Source: JAPOXR01 sp965214695
GTDB lineage: Bacteria; Pseudomonadota; Alphaproteobacteria; Rhodobacterales; Rhodobacteraceae
Direction: 5' to 3'
Length of the DNA stretch: 64,000 bases
NCBI GenBank assembly: GCA_965214695.1
Contig: OZ243967.1
Location: 434,001 to 498,000, forward strand
Part shown: piece by piece, positions 33,648 to 42,990 of the stretch
How the letters are laid out: each line of letters begins with the position of its first letter
Numbering within the stretch: the first letter of the stretch is position 1
The notes under the pieces: generated by a model
Database searches by the model: none
What the model was told of the DNA's origin: nothing
What the model saw: the letters and a program-made list of their open reading frames with translations, nothing else
Position numbers and translations under genes: made by a program

Positions 33648-34525
33648 CCCTTCACCGCCCCGGCGGTCAGTCCGCTAACGATCTGGCGCTGGAAAAACAG
33701 GACCAGCAGGAAAAGCGGCGCCGTGGCAGAGACCACGGCGGCGACCGCATACATCACGGTTCCTTCGACCTGATCACTGCCCAGAAAACTGTTGATTGCA
33801 GGAATAATTGTCTCGTTTTCCTCGCTCAGCAGCATCGCTGTCACCGCAAAGTCGTTATAGGCCAAAAGGAAACTGAAGAGTCCGGTGGTGATAACGCCCG
33901 GCCACATGACCGGAATGATCACGTGGCGGAACGCCTGGAACCGGGTGCAGCCGTCCACCATGGCGCTTTCGTCTATGTCCTTGGGAATGCTGAGGAAGAA
34001 CGAATGCAGCATCCACAGGGTAAAGGGCTGGTTTATCGCTACCAGAACGATGATCGTGGTCGGCTTCAAGCCCCAGATGTTCCATTCGAAGAACGGCAGA
34101 AGATAGCCCGAGACCAACGTGATATGCGGCATGGCGCGGAAGACAAGCGCGGCTATGAGAATCCAGAAGGCATAACGGAATCCGGAGCGCGCCAGGGCGT
34201 AGCCGCCCAAGGTGCCGATTGTAAGAGAGATTGTAACGGTAAAGAACACGACAACGACAGTGTTGACGGCGTTCTTCCAAAACTCCTCCTGCACCCAGGC
34301 GCCGTAATATGCATTCAATGTAAAGGCGCTTCCGGTTTCGCGCGTCGTGAAGTCGCCGTAGATCGCGTTGGTCCAGTCCGCCTTGGAAAAGAAATCACCT
34401 TGTACCTTGAAGCTGCCCCAGAAGGTCCAAAGGAACGGAAATGCGGCGATGACCAGCCACAGCGCGACCATCGCGAAGGACAGAAGGGTTAGGGGTGTAA
34501 TACGGGATTGTGCCCTGGTTGCCAT
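33644..34525 (-). CDS. ABC transporter permease, MalG type
   Basis: Inner-membrane subunit of a carbohydrate-type (CUT1) ABC importer, 293 residues with six predicted helices. The EAA loop that contacts the ATPase reads ESAMVDGCTRFQAFRHVIIPVMWPG near residue 190 (the essential pattern is E-S-A-x-x-D-G-C with the G-x-x-x-x-x-x-x-I-x-x-P spacing). Length fits MalG-like proteins. It lies 9 bases after the MalF-type permease gene and its stop overlaps the HisD-family fragment. Confidence 0.9.
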   Translation of the reverse strand: MATRAQSRITPLTLLSFAMVALWLVIAAFPFLWTFWGSFKVQGDFFSKADWTNAIYGDFTTRETGSAFTLNAYYGAWVQEEFWKNAVNTVVVVFFTVTISLTIGTLGGYALARSGFRYAFWILIAALVFRAMPHITLVSGYLLPFFEWNIWGLKPTTIIVLVAINQPFTLWMLHSFFLSIPKDIDESAMVDGCTRFQAFRHVIIPVMWPGVITTGLFSFLLAYNDFAVTAMLLSEENETIIPAINSFLGSDQVEGTVMYAVAAVVSATAPLFLLVLFFQRQIVSGLTAGAVKG

Positions 34526-34534
34526 GATCGCCCC

Positions 34535-35566
34535 TCAATGTGCCTTGTGACTGAAATCGCGCCAGGTGCGGATCAGCACCGGGGTCAGCAGGATGACGAC
34601 ACCGAGGATGGTCAGCATCGAGGTGGCGCCGGCCGAGCCGTAAAGCGGGTTTCCGGATTCACGCAGATCGTTGTAGATGAACCAGCTCAGCGATTGCGCA
34701 TGCCCCTGGGCCGAAAAGCTGACGATTGGTTCGAATACGCGGAAGTTGTCCATGAGAAGCATCAGCGTCACGAAGGACACCAATGGCATCAGATGTGGCA
34801 CAACCACAAGGATCAAGCCTTGCCAATTCGAGGCGCCGTCGATTTGTGCGGCCTCCAGCGTGTCTGTCGGAACAGTCTGCAGGCCGGCATAGAAGGTGAT
34901 GAAGCTGAATGGCAGCGTATGCCAGACCCCGTAAACCATCAGCATGATCCATGTCAGAGGCGTCGAGGCCTTCAAACTCAGCGATGGGTCGTTGAAAATG
35001 ATCTGAATTGTAGCACCGATGATGCCGTCGCCATCAACCATCCAAAACAGGATCAGCGAACCGACAAGCGGCGTCACAAGGAAGGGCAAGAGCGAGACAA
35101 AGATCGAAGGCCCCTTGATCGCTTTCGGCAGCTTGTTGACACCCACGGCTACCGCAAGACCCAGGACGAGGACAAGCGGTGTCACCACCAGAGTATAGGT
35201 CAGCGTGAAGATCAGTGCCTTGTAGAACGGCAGATCCAACAGGGTATCCGCAAATTCGTCCAGGCTCTTGCGCGTTCGCCAGGCTTCACCAACTTCGGCG
35301 AAAGCGAGGTGTGAACGGTTGGTATAGGTCTTCAGGCCGTTGAATTTGCCCAATGGTTGCGCCTCTTGCAGCGCCGCCGTAGCCTCTGCGTCGATCGACG
35401 TGGTCTCGGTGCAGCCAAAGGGGCCGCAGCTTTCCGACACCACCAGGACCTGTTCGTGCTGAACGAAAACCGACTGGATAAAGACTGAAACGATCGGCAA
35501 CGCGATGAACAAGATCATTGCCGACAACGCCGGCAGGACGAACCAGAGGAAGGTGCGGTGTTTCAT
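34535..35566 (-). CDS. ABC transporter permease, MalF type
   Basis: Second inner-membrane subunit of the same importer, 343 residues. An N-terminal helix (about residues 8-30) is followed by a periplasmic loop of about 90 residues containing two Cys residues (SCGPFGC), then five more helices. The EAA loop is LEAAQIDGASNWQGLILVVVPH near residue 240. The loop size is like that of MalF relatives used for polyols or oligosaccharides. It follows the substrate-binding protein gene with 67 bases that contain a GC-rich hairpin. Confidence 0.9.
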   Translation of the reverse strand: MKHRTFLWFVLPALSAMILFIALPIVSVFIQSVFVQHEQVLVVSESCGPFGCTETTSIDAEATAALQEAQPLGKFNGLKTYTNRSHLAFAEVGEAWRTRKSLDEFADTLLDLPFYKALIFTLTYTLVVTPLVLVLGLAVAVGVNKLPKAIKGPSIFVSLLPFLVTPLVGSLILFWMVDGDGIIGATIQIIFNDPSLSLKASTPLTWIMLMVYGVWHTLPFSFITFYAGLQTVPTDTLEAAQIDGASNWQGLILVVVPHLMPLVSFVTLMLLMDNFRVFEPIVSFSAQGHAQSLSWFIYNDLRESGNPLYGSAGATSMLTILGVVILLTPVLIRTWRDFSHKAH

Positions 35567-35602
35567 CGCGCGGTCCTGATAAGGAGAATCGCCAGGGCTG
35601 CA

Positions 35603-35620
35603 GGGGCCCCGAAGGGCCCC
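35603..35620 (-). terminator. GC-rich intergenic hairpin between receptor and permease genes
   Basis: GGGGCCC and GGGCCCC form a seven-base-pair stem with a four-base loop, 13 bases after the stop of the substrate-binding protein gene. There is no T run. In ABC importer operons such stems commonly protect the receptor mRNA or reduce read-through to the permeases. Confidence 0.55.
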
Positions 35621-35633
35621 CGCCAGTGAGAAG

Positions 35634-36884
35634 TCAATTCAGGAAACCAGCCTCCTTGGCGGCGGTTGCATAGGCCGCCTCGACATCTGCCAGCGCGTCT
35701 TCTGCGCTTTCCGCGCCCTTGTAGAAATCCACGAGTTCTGCCCCCAGCGCGTTGTGCATGAGGTTGACATATGGGATCATCGGATAAGGTTTTGCGCCCC
35801 CCGCAGCAGTTGCCGAAACACCAGCCGCCGCCGGGCCGGGCTTGAAACCGTCAATCAGCCAGATCGCCTTGTCGTTGTTTGCTGCCACCATTTCAGGCGA
35901 CAGGGCGCTGACCAAGGCCGCAAAGGTCGCTTCGGCGTCTTGGTCCGGCACGTTCTTGGCAATGGTGATGCCGTCCCACCATAGCGTCGCAGCCGGAATT
36001 GATCCTCCGCCCGCGGTCGGGGCGCTGGCCAGAACGGTGTTCGAGGTGACCTCTTCGATCGATCCTTCATCATCCAGAACCGCACCGCCGCGCGAGCCCC
36101 ACATGATGCCAAGGGCGGCCTGACCTGCTTCCCACAACCCCTGTGTTTCGTTCGAAGCGTGGGTAAGGTAGTCAGGATGGGCGTATTCAAGCAGGGACTT
36201 GATCGAGTCGAGCGCCGCGACGCCCGCGGCGTTGTTGACATTCGGCTCGGCCGAGCCCGGCTTGAAGAGCTTGCCTCCATGGGCAAAGAAGAAGAGATTG
36301 AAGACCTCCCCGACGTTCCAGCCCACCTTCATGTTCATCACCAGCGGGTGTTCCATGATGCCGGCGGCGCGGATTTTCTCGGCTGCAGCGACGACGTCCT
36401 CGACGGTCGAGGGAATACCCTCGACTCCCGCCTGTTCCAGGATGTCGGTTCGCGCGAAGAGGTGCTGCGAGTTGGCCATGAAGGCCACCGCCATCACGTT
36501 ACCGTCGATGGTGATTAGCTGCGAAGGCTTCAGATGCGTACCATATTTCTCGACCAGATCGTTAAGAGGCCGCACGAGGTCGTCATTCATCAGCTGCGTC
36601 AACGTCGAATTCGCAACAATGACGCTGGTGTATTCCGCCGGGTTCGGCGTAAGCGCCTGATTCATGATGTCGCGCGTGTTGTCCTTCAGCGAGACGGTGA
36701 ACTCGCCCGCATTGGCCGCGCAATTCGCTTCGGCCGTCCCGGACACGGCCTGGATGGCGGGGAAGTCGCTGCCAAGGATACGTACAGAGGCGCCGCCCGG
36801 CCCGCAATCGGCAGCCAACGCCGCTGATCCCATCAGGCCCGCGAAGGCGCCTGCGATGGTTGATTTCTTCAGGAGCATGTTCAT
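35634..36884 (-). CDS. ABC transporter substrate-binding protein (extracellular solute-binding family 1)
   Basis: Periplasmic receptor of the carbohydrate-type importer, 416 residues. The signal peptide is residues 1-24 (cleavage after AALA). The family 1 fold is supported by VANSTLTQLMNDDLVRPLNDLVEKYG, PSTVEDVVAAAEKIRAAGI and GQAALGIMWGSRGG (each a usual landmark of these proteins). A GGGAG site lies just before the ATG at 36884. The ligand is not evident. Codon choice here is closer to Rhodobacterales-like genes than to the flanking regions, in line with transfer of the whole cassette. Confidence 0.9.
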   Translation of the reverse strand: MNMLLKKSTIAGAFAGLMGSAALAADCGPGGASVRILGSDFPAIQAVSGTAEANCAANAGEFTVSLKDNTRDIMNQALTPNPAEYTSVIVANSTLTQLMNDDLVRPLNDLVEKYGTHLKPSQLITIDGNVMAVAFMANSQHLFARTDILEQAGVEGIPSTVEDVVAAAEKIRAAGIMEHPLVMNMKVGWNVGEVFNLFFFAHGGKLFKPGSAEPNVNNAAGVAALDSIKSLLEYAHPDYLTHASNETQGLWEAGQAALGIMWGSRGGAVLDDEGSIEEVTSNTVLASAPTAGGGSIPAATLWWDGITIAKNVPDQDAEATFAALVSALSPEMVAANNDKAIWLIDGFKPGPAAAGVSATAAGGAKPYPMIPYVNLMHNALGAELVDFYKGAESAEDALADVEAAYATAAKEAGFLN

Positions 36885-36973
36885 TCTCCCTGTCTCCTTT
36901 CGTTTCGGATGCGCCTCGCAATCACGCATCTGGGTTAGACCCCGGCGGAACCTGCCGGGGATCGGATGAGGCA

Positions 36974-38016
36974 TCATGCCTCCGCTCGCGCACCGGTTCT
37001 TGCATCGAACAGGCGGCAATTTCTGCTGCGATATTCAGGCTGGCCGTATCGCCGATGTCGGCGCGGAAGTCCGTGGGGGCCTTGACCGAGACCAACTCGC
37101 CGCCGGCGCATGGTGACCATGGCGGTATTCCCCAACAACTCGATCGCATAGATCGAGACTTGGTTTTCGTCATGGCCCTCGCTGCCCAGCCCGGCACCTT
37201 CGGCCCGGAATTCCACGGTTATCGGACCGTCGGTGGCAGACTGCCCCTCGATCTTCATGTGACCGGACTTGAAGATGCCGGCTGCGGTCCTGACCTTGAC
37301 CAGCTTCATCACAGGGCTGCCGATGAATCCCGTAACGCGGTCATTGGCAGGATTGGTCCCGGTTGGCGTCCCGACCTGCTGCACCACGCCCGTTGCCGTC
37401 ATCACCGCGCGGTGGGCCAGCGCCATCGCCTCGGTCTGGTCGTGGGTCACACGGATTCCGGTGACCTTGAGTTCATGGCTGAGTTTCTTGACTTGTGTCA
37501 GGATCGAAACTCGCAACTTGGCATCAAGATTTGACAGGGGTTCGTCCATCAGAAGCACGTTGGGTTCACGTGCGATCGCACGGGCCAAGGAAACGCGTTG
37601 GCGCTGGCCGTCAGAAAGTTCGGCGGGTCTACGGCGCAGAGGTCGCCAAGGTCCACCATGGACGAGGCGCGCCGCACCACATCGTCATGGACCTCAGGGT
37701 CAGCTTCCCGGATTTCCAAGGGAACACAGGTGTTGTCGTATGCATTCATGTTCGAACAGGGCGCGTAGCTCTGGAAGACCATCGCGACGTCAAGATCCCC
37801 GGGCTCAAGATCATTGACGACTTTTTCGTCGATGGAAATCTCGCCATCCGTCGGAACCTCCGGACCCGCAATCATCCGCATCGACGCGGTCCTGCCACAG
37901 CCCGACGAACCAAGCAGCACGAGAAATTCGCAGCCTCGGATCACCAGGTCGAAATTGTCGACGCCGACAGAACCGTCCCTTCGTTTGGGCACGTTCCGGA
38001 ACCGGATTTCAGCCAC
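36974..38016 (-). pseudogene. ABC transporter ATPase (MalK/UgpC type), frameshifted
   Basis: The gene would start at the GTG at 38016 behind a strong GGGAGG site. Frame one gives the N-terminal half with a Walker A loop GSSGCGRT, in which the invariant Lys is Arg, and a Q loop MVFQSYAP. Near 37630 the frame shifts, and the next frame supplies LSDGQRQRVSLARAI, the Walker B MDEPLSNLDAKLR and the switch VTHDQTEAM. A second shift near 37100 moves to a frame with GGELVSVKAPTDFRADIGD, and a third near 37030 returns for the end FDARTGARAEA. The intact protein would be about 345 residues. Several independent lesions make a sequencing error unlikely, so the importer probably lacks its own ATPase. Confidence 0.82.
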
Positions 38017-38097
38017 GTGCCTCCCCCCATTTCCGCCATTCGCAGACCACCGAACGTCGCCGGTGCGGCAGGATGGTAGCAGAATCAAGATTTTCAG

Positions 38098-38103
38098 TAT
38101 AAT
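38098..38103 (+). promoter_or_regulatory. Possible -10 element for the LysR-type gene
   Basis: TATAAT occurs in an AT-rich patch only 12 bases before the ATG at 38115, followed by the partial palindrome ATGAAATCAT. If used, the transcript would be nearly leaderless. No clear -35 element is visible, so this is tentative. Confidence 0.3.
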
Positions 38104-38114
38104 GAAATCATTCT

Positions 38115-39053
38115 ATGAGTGATATTCGCGAAATTGATTTAAGGCTTATCGACGCGACAATCCTGCTGGTTTTCCTGGGATGCATGCGACACCGAAAAGC
38201 GACGGTCGTTGCGCGCGAGATGGGCCTTACACAACCCGCAGTCAGCCACGCGCTGAAGCGCCTGCGCTCGATCTATGGCAATCCCCTGTTCTTGCGCCGC
38301 GCTCACGGGCTTGAGCCAACGTCCCAGGCAAGGGAGTTGGAGCCGAAAATCCGCCAGATTGTGCAGATGATGGCTGAAACCCTGTCCAAACATCAAGATT
38401 TCGATCCAGGGAGGACCAAGGTCGATTTGAAGATCGGCGCGTTTGACTATGAACTGACAACCGTCCTGCTTGACTTGATAGCCGATCTACGGACGGTAAG
38501 TCCAAATATCGGAATTCATACATTTCCGCTTGTGAACCGCGACGCGCTCGATGCCCTCGTTGATGGCAGGATTGACATGGCGATTGGGTATTTTGACATA
38601 CCGGCGAACAGTGCAGACATCTTTGTCGCGGACAAACTTTGTATCGAAAGATACGTTGTCGCTGCCCACAAGAACCACCCGCTCTTCGACGATGATCTGT
38701 CCCTTGAGCAGTTTGCCACAGTAGAGCATCTTCTGGTTTCACCCTTCGGTCCGGCAAGAGGCCTGGTTGATCACGCGCTGAAGCTGAGTGGCTATCGAAG
38801 AAATGTTCAGACAACCGTCCCGTCCCTGTTTGCGGCGCTTTCGATAGTCGAGAGATCGGATCTCGTGGTGACGTTGCCCGAACGGGTTGCGGCAAGAAAC
38901 GCACGCCGCTTCAATTTGAGGCATGTACCGCTGCCGATCGATGGCGGAACTTTCGAATTGCATGCAGTACGTCATGTCCGCGACGCTCAAAGCGCATTGC
39001 ACATCTGGCTGGTGAAACAGCTCAAGGCTTTGATCACTGACGGGACAATCTAG
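38115..39053 (+). CDS. LysR family transcriptional regulator
   Basis: A 312-residue regulator with the LysR helix-turn-helix near residues 20-60 (VAREMGLTQPAVSHALKRLR and FLRRAHGLEPT) and a C-terminal effector-binding domain of NodD/SyrM type (LVDGRIDMAIGYF, VAAHKNHPLFDDD, LVVTLPERVA). It is divergent from the ABC cassette with only 98 bases between the starts, the usual arrangement for a LysR protein that controls its neighbour. Its GC content is visibly lower than that of the flanking core genes, in line with acquisition together with the cassette. The inducer is unknown. Confidence 0.92.
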   Translation: MSDIREIDLRLIDATILLVFLGCMRHRKATVVAREMGLTQPAVSHALKRLRSIYGNPLFLRRAHGLEPTSQARELEPKIRQIVQMMAETLSKHQDFDPGRTKVDLKIGAFDYELTTVLLDLIADLRTVSPNIGIHTFPLVNRDALDALVDGRIDMAIGYFDIPANSADIFVADKLCIERYVVAAHKNHPLFDDDLSLEQFATVEHLLVSPFGPARGLVDHALKLSGYRRNVQTTVPSLFAALSIVERSDLVVTLPERVAARNARRFNLRHVPLPIDGGTFELHAVRHVRDAQSALHIWLVKQLKALITDGTI

Positions 39054-39250
39054 TCTGAACCGGGGGCTCTTCCCATATTCACACCGGCGGGAGTCTCCGG
39101 CAGATCAGCGACAATCGCCGCAGCAGGAAAGCAACCTCCTCTCCATCACTACCAGCCTGACCCAGAACCAGGGGCGTGCCCTCAATTGCCCGGATCAAGC
39201 CGGGCTGGAATGTTCCCGTATGAACGCCAGATGACCTCTGGACGTTCAGA

Positions 39251-40561
39251 CTACAGCATGAGCAGCGTCGGGGATTCGAGATGCCGGGCGATTTCTGCCA
39301 GAAAGCTTGCACCCAAAGCACCATCGATGACCCGATGGTCGCAGGACAGGGTAACCGACATTGCGGTCCTGAATTCGGTCTGGCCGCGATCGTTCTCGAC
39401 CGCGACCCGCCGGCCGGAACCAACGGCCAGGATCGAGCCATGCGGCGGGTTGATGACCGCGTCGAAGCTCTCGATGCCGAACATGCCCAAATTCGAAATT
39501 GCAAAGCTTCCGCCGATATACTCTTCAGGCTTGAGCCGTCGGTCCCTTGCCCGGGCGGCAAGCGACTTCATCTCCTGGGACAAGGCGACCATGGGCTTTT
39601 CCTGCGCGTCACGCAAAACCGGTGTAAAAAGTCCACCCTCCACCGCCACGGCGACAGCGACATCCGAGGCATGGAATCTGAGCAACCGGTCATGCGCCCA
39701 TACCGCGTTGGCATCCGGAACCAGCTGTAGAGCCAGTGCCGACGCCTTGATGACAAAATCATTGATCGAAATCCTGATCCCGCGCGATTCAAGCTCCCGG
39801 TTGAGCATGGCCCTCGTTTCAATCACCGCATCGAGCATGATCTCGCGCCGCAGGTAGAAATGTGGAACGGTCTGCTTGGCCTCGACCAGCCTGGCGGCAA
39901 TGGTCTTGCGCATGCTGTCCAGCGGCACTTCCTCGAAGCTCCGGTCGGGATAGATGGCCGCAACCTTCTCCCACTCGCTGGCGGCGGCAGTGGCTGGCTC
40001 CGCCTTCCTGGCCGCCGGATCGGCGATGGCCGCCTCGATGTCACGCTTGATGATCCGCCCGCCCGGCCCGGAGCCCGGAATTACCGCCAGGTCGAGCCCG
40101 CTCTCCCTCGCCAGCCGGCGGGCGAGGGGCGACGAAAACAGCCGCTCCCCTCTGCTGCGTTCGGGTAATCGAGCCTGGCCCGGGCGCGCGGGCGCCGGTG
40201 CGGCAGGTGCCCCGGGCGGTATGCTCGCGGGTGTGCCGGTTGGCACCGGTAATGCAGTTGAAGGGGCGGCACCGGGTATCGCCGGCGTGTCGATCTCGAG
40301 TCGGTCCGGCGGTGATTCCCCGTCTTGCAGGATGATGGCGATCGGGATGTTGACGGGCACGTTGGTTGCGCCTTCATCGACCAGCAGTTTCATGACGGTG
40401 CCGTCATCAGCCGCCTCGAACTCCATGATCGCCTTGTCGGTCTCGATTTCCGCCAGGATATCGCCGGCGGCCACGCTATCGCCTTCCCCGACATGCCACT
40501 TGGCCAGGGTTCCATCTACCATCGTCGGTGACAATGCAGGCATCTGGACCGTGATCGGCAT
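39251..40561 (-). CDS. pdhC: Pyruvate dehydrogenase complex E2, dihydrolipoamide acetyltransferase
   Basis: Core subunit of the pyruvate dehydrogenase complex, which passes the acetyl group from lipoyl-Lys to CoA (EC 2.3.1.12). The 436-residue product has one N-terminal lipoyl domain with the modified Lys in EIETDKAIMEFEA near residue 43. An Ala/Pro-rich linker leads to the E1/E3-binding domain (FSSPLARRLARESG, GSGPGGRIIKRDIE). The catalytic domain carries SCDHRVIDGALGA near residue 410, with the HxxxDG motif. It lies 8 bases after pdhB. The gene for E3 is not in the window. Confidence 0.96.
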   Translation of the reverse strand: MPITVQMPALSPTMVDGTLAKWHVGEGDSVAAGDILAEIETDKAIMEFEAADDGTVMKLLVDEGATNVPVNIPIAIILQDGESPPDRLEIDTPAIPGAAPSTALPVPTGTPASIPPGAPAAPAPARPGQARLPERSRGERLFSSPLARRLARESGLDLAVIPGSGPGGRIIKRDIEAAIADPAARKAEPATAAASEWEKVAAIYPDRSFEEVPLDSMRKTIAARLVEAKQTVPHFYLRREIMLDAVIETRAMLNRELESRGIRISINDFVIKASALALQLVPDANAVWAHDRLLRFHASDVAVAVAVEGGLFTPVLRDAQEKPMVALSQEMKSLAARARDRRLKPEEYIGGSFAISNLGMFGIESFDAVINPPHGSILAVGSGRRVAVENDRGQTEFRTAMSVTLSCDHRVIDGALGASFLAEIARHLESPTLLML

Positions 40562-40569
40562 GGGTCAGG

Positions 40570-41955
40570 TCACTGGCTGTAGGCCACGGCTTTTGCCGCT
40601 TCGGCGATTTCGCCAGGGCTGATCAGCGCTAGTCGCTCCAGATTCGCCGCGTAGGGCATCGGCACATCCTTTCCGGTGCAATTGATTACCGGTGCATCAA
40701 GCCAGTCAAAGGCCTCCTGCATCAGAACCGACGAGACGTGGTTGCCGATCGAGCAGACCGGCCAACCCTCTTCAACGGTCACACATCGATTGGTTTTCCT
40801 GACCGACTGGATGACAGTCTCGGTATCCATGGGTCGCAAGGTGCGCAAGTCAATGACTTCAGCCGTAATCCCGTCCTCGGCAAGAATGGCGGCCGCTTCA
40901 AGCGTGTGCTTCATGCCGATCCCGAATGATACCAGCGTCACGTCACTGCCTTCCTGCCAGATCCTCGCACGGCCAAGCGGCACGGTCCAGTCCTCGACCT
41001 CCGGCACATCAAAACTCTGGCCATAGAGGATCTCGTTTTCCAGGAACACGACCGGGTTGTCGTCGCGGATTGCTGCCTTCAGGAGGCCCTTGGCATCGGC
41101 AGCGGAGAATGGCTGCACCACCTTGAGGCTGGGCACATGCGTGTACCAGGCCGCAAAGTCCTGGCTGTGCTGGGCGGCAACCCGGGCCGCCGCACCATTC
41201 GGGCCACGAAAAACAATCGGGCAGGGCATCTGCCCACCCGACATGTACAGGGTCTTTGATGCAGAATTAACAATATGATCAATGGCTTGCATGGCAAAGT
41301 TGAAAGTCATGAATTCGACAATCGGGCGCAATCCACCGAAGGCTGCACCGACGCCGAGGCCGGCAAAACCATGTTCTGTGATCGGGGTGTCGACAACCCG
41401 CCGCGGCCCGAATTCGGCCAGGAGGCCCTCCGAGATCTTGTAAGCGCCCTGGTATTCGGCAACCTCTTCACCCATCAGGAACACATCCGGATCCCGGCGC
41501 ATTTCCTCGGCCATTGCCTGGTTCAGCGCCTGGCGAACCGTCATGGATTGCAACGTTGTTCCAGCTGGTATCCCGGGATCGGCAGGGATCGACGTCGCCG
41601 GCCGGGCCGACGACGCGGCAGGGGCGGCGCCCTTGCCGCCTTCCGCGGCCTGTGCAGGAACCCGCGCCTGCATGTCGGCCGGCGCTGGCCGGGCTGCGGA
41701 TGGCTCACTGCCGCCCTCGGTGGTCAGGATGGCGATCGGGGTATTGACGGCAACATCCTGCGTGCCTTCGGCGACCAGGAACCTGCTGACGATACCATCC
41801 GCGGCGGACTCAAACTCCATGATGGCCTTGTCGGTCTCGATTTCGGCAATCAGATCGCCGCTCGAGACAGCATCTCCCTCCTTGACCGCCCACTTCAATA
41901 ACGTTCCGGACTCCATTGTCGGCGACAGTGCGGGCATCAGGATGCTGTCTTCCAT
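40570..41955 (-). CDS. pdhB: Pyruvate dehydrogenase E1 component, beta subunit, with lipoyl domain
   Basis: Beta subunit of the alpha2beta2-type E1 (EC 1.2.4.1). The 461-residue product starts with a lipoyl domain (EIETDKAIMEFES, Lys near residue 44) joined by an Ala/Pro-rich linker to a normal E1 beta of about 330 residues. That part contains MGEEVAEYQGAYK, DTPITEHGFAGLGVGAA, GPNGAAARVAAQHSQ and GWPVCSIGNHV. The lipoyl extension on E1 beta is a known alphaproteobacterial feature and supports the taxonomic guess. It is 45 bases after pdhA. Confidence 0.96.
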   Translation of the reverse strand: MEDSILMPALSPTMESGTLLKWAVKEGDAVSSGDLIAEIETDKAIMEFESAADGIVSRFLVAEGTQDVAVNTPIAILTTEGGSEPSAARPAPADMQARVPAQAAEGGKGAAPAASSARPATSIPADPGIPAGTTLQSMTVRQALNQAMAEEMRRDPDVFLMGEEVAEYQGAYKISEGLLAEFGPRRVVDTPITEHGFAGLGVGAAFGGLRPIVEFMTFNFAMQAIDHIVNSASKTLYMSGGQMPCPIVFRGPNGAAARVAAQHSQDFAAWYTHVPSLKVVQPFSAADAKGLLKAAIRDDNPVVFLENEILYGQSFDVPEVEDWTVPLGRARIWQEGSDVTLVSFGIGMKHTLEAAAILAEDGITAEVIDLRTLRPMDTETVIQSVRKTNRCVTVEEGWPVCSIGNHVSSVLMQEAFDWLDAPVINCTGKDVPMPYAANLERLALISPGEIAEAAKAVAYSQ

Positions 41956-42000
41956 CAGGTGATCTCCAGTTTGACCGGAATGATGTCGGGGCTCGGCGGC

Positions 42001-42990
42001 TCAGACAAAGACATCAGTCCAAAGTTCCGATTCGTCCGGTTCCGGGCTCTCCAGGGCAAACTCGGCTGATTCATTGACGATTTCCTTGATTTCCATGTCG
42101 ATCGCCTTGAGGTCGTCCTCGGATACCGATGCATACGCCAACAACAAATCCCGCACATGGTCGATCGGGTCGCTCTGCTTCCTGACCTCCTGGACCTCGT
42201 CGCGGGTCCGGTACTTGGCCGGGTCGGACATCGAGTGTCCGCGGTAGCGATAGGTCAGCACTTCCAGGATATAGGGACCATTGCCGGAGCGGCAATGCCT
42301 TGCTGCCTTTCGCCCGGCATCCCTGACTGCAAGCACGTCCATGCCATCGACGATTTCACCGGGGATCTGGAATGCCTTGCCCCTTATGAAAATCTCCGGT
42401 GTGGCCGAGGAGCGCTGCATGGAGGTCCCCATGGCATACCGGTTGTTCTCGACCACGAACAGCACCGGGAGTTTCCACAGGCTGGCCATGTTGAAGGCCT
42501 CGTAGACCTGCCCCTGGTTGGCGGCCCCTTCGCCGAAATATGCAAATGTCACCGCTCCCGACGATCGGTACTTGTCAGAAAATGCCAATCCGGCCCCGAT
42601 CGGGACCTGGGCGCCGACGATTCCATGACCGCCATAGAAGTCTCGTTCCTTGCTGAACATGTGCATGGAGCCGCCCTTGCCGCGTGAATATCCGCTGCTG
42701 CGGCCGGTCAATTCGGCCATGACCCCGTTCGGACTCATGCCACAGGCCAGCATGTGACCGTGATCCCGGTAGGCGGTAATGCGTTTGTCACCCTCTTCGG
42801 CCGCTGCCTCTAGCCCGGTTATGACCGCTTCCTGCCCGATATAGAGATGACAGAAACCGCCGATCTTTCCCATGCCGTAGAGTTGGCCCGCCTTCTCCTC
42901 GAAACGCCTGATCAGCAGCATGTCCCGGTAGAATTGCAACAACTCCTTGACGGTGACGCGTGATCCGGAAGCGCGCTTCCTGGCAGCCAT
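42001..42990 (-). CDS. pdhA: Pyruvate dehydrogenase E1 component, alpha subunit
   Basis: Alpha subunit of E1, which binds thiamine diphosphate and decarboxylates pyruvate. The 329-residue product has YRDMLLIRRFEEKAGQLYGMG, GHGIVGAQVPIGAGLAF and YRYRGHSMSDPAKYR, all typical. The thiamine diphosphate motif, usually GDGAANQGQ, reads GEGAANQGQ here near residue 168; Glu at this position is known in related branched-chain enzymes and keeps a carboxylate for the metal. The ATG at 42990 has an AGGAAGA site; the open frame upstream is not homologous. First gene of pdhABC. Confidence 0.96.
   Translation of the reverse strand: MAARKRASGSRVTVKELLQFYRDMLLIRRFEEKAGQLYGMGKIGGFCHLYIGQEAVITGLEAAAEEGDKRITAYRDHGHMLACGMSPNGVMAELTGRSSGYSRGKGGSMHMFSKERDFYGGHGIVGAQVPIGAGLAFSDKYRSSGAVTFAYFGEGAANQGQVYEAFNMASLWKLPVLFVVENNRYAMGTSMQRSSATPEIFIRGKAFQIPGEIVDGMDVLAVRDAGRKAARHCRSGNGPYILEVLTYRYRGHSMSDPAKYRTRDEVQEVRKQSDPIDHVRDLLLAYASVSEDDLKAIDMEIKEIVNESAEFALESPEPDESELWTDVFV

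Noticed and set aside
33614..34492. A 292-residue plus-strand frame opposite the MalG-type permease
   Set aside because: It is highly charged, without domains, and exactly antisense to a gene with a clear EAA loop.
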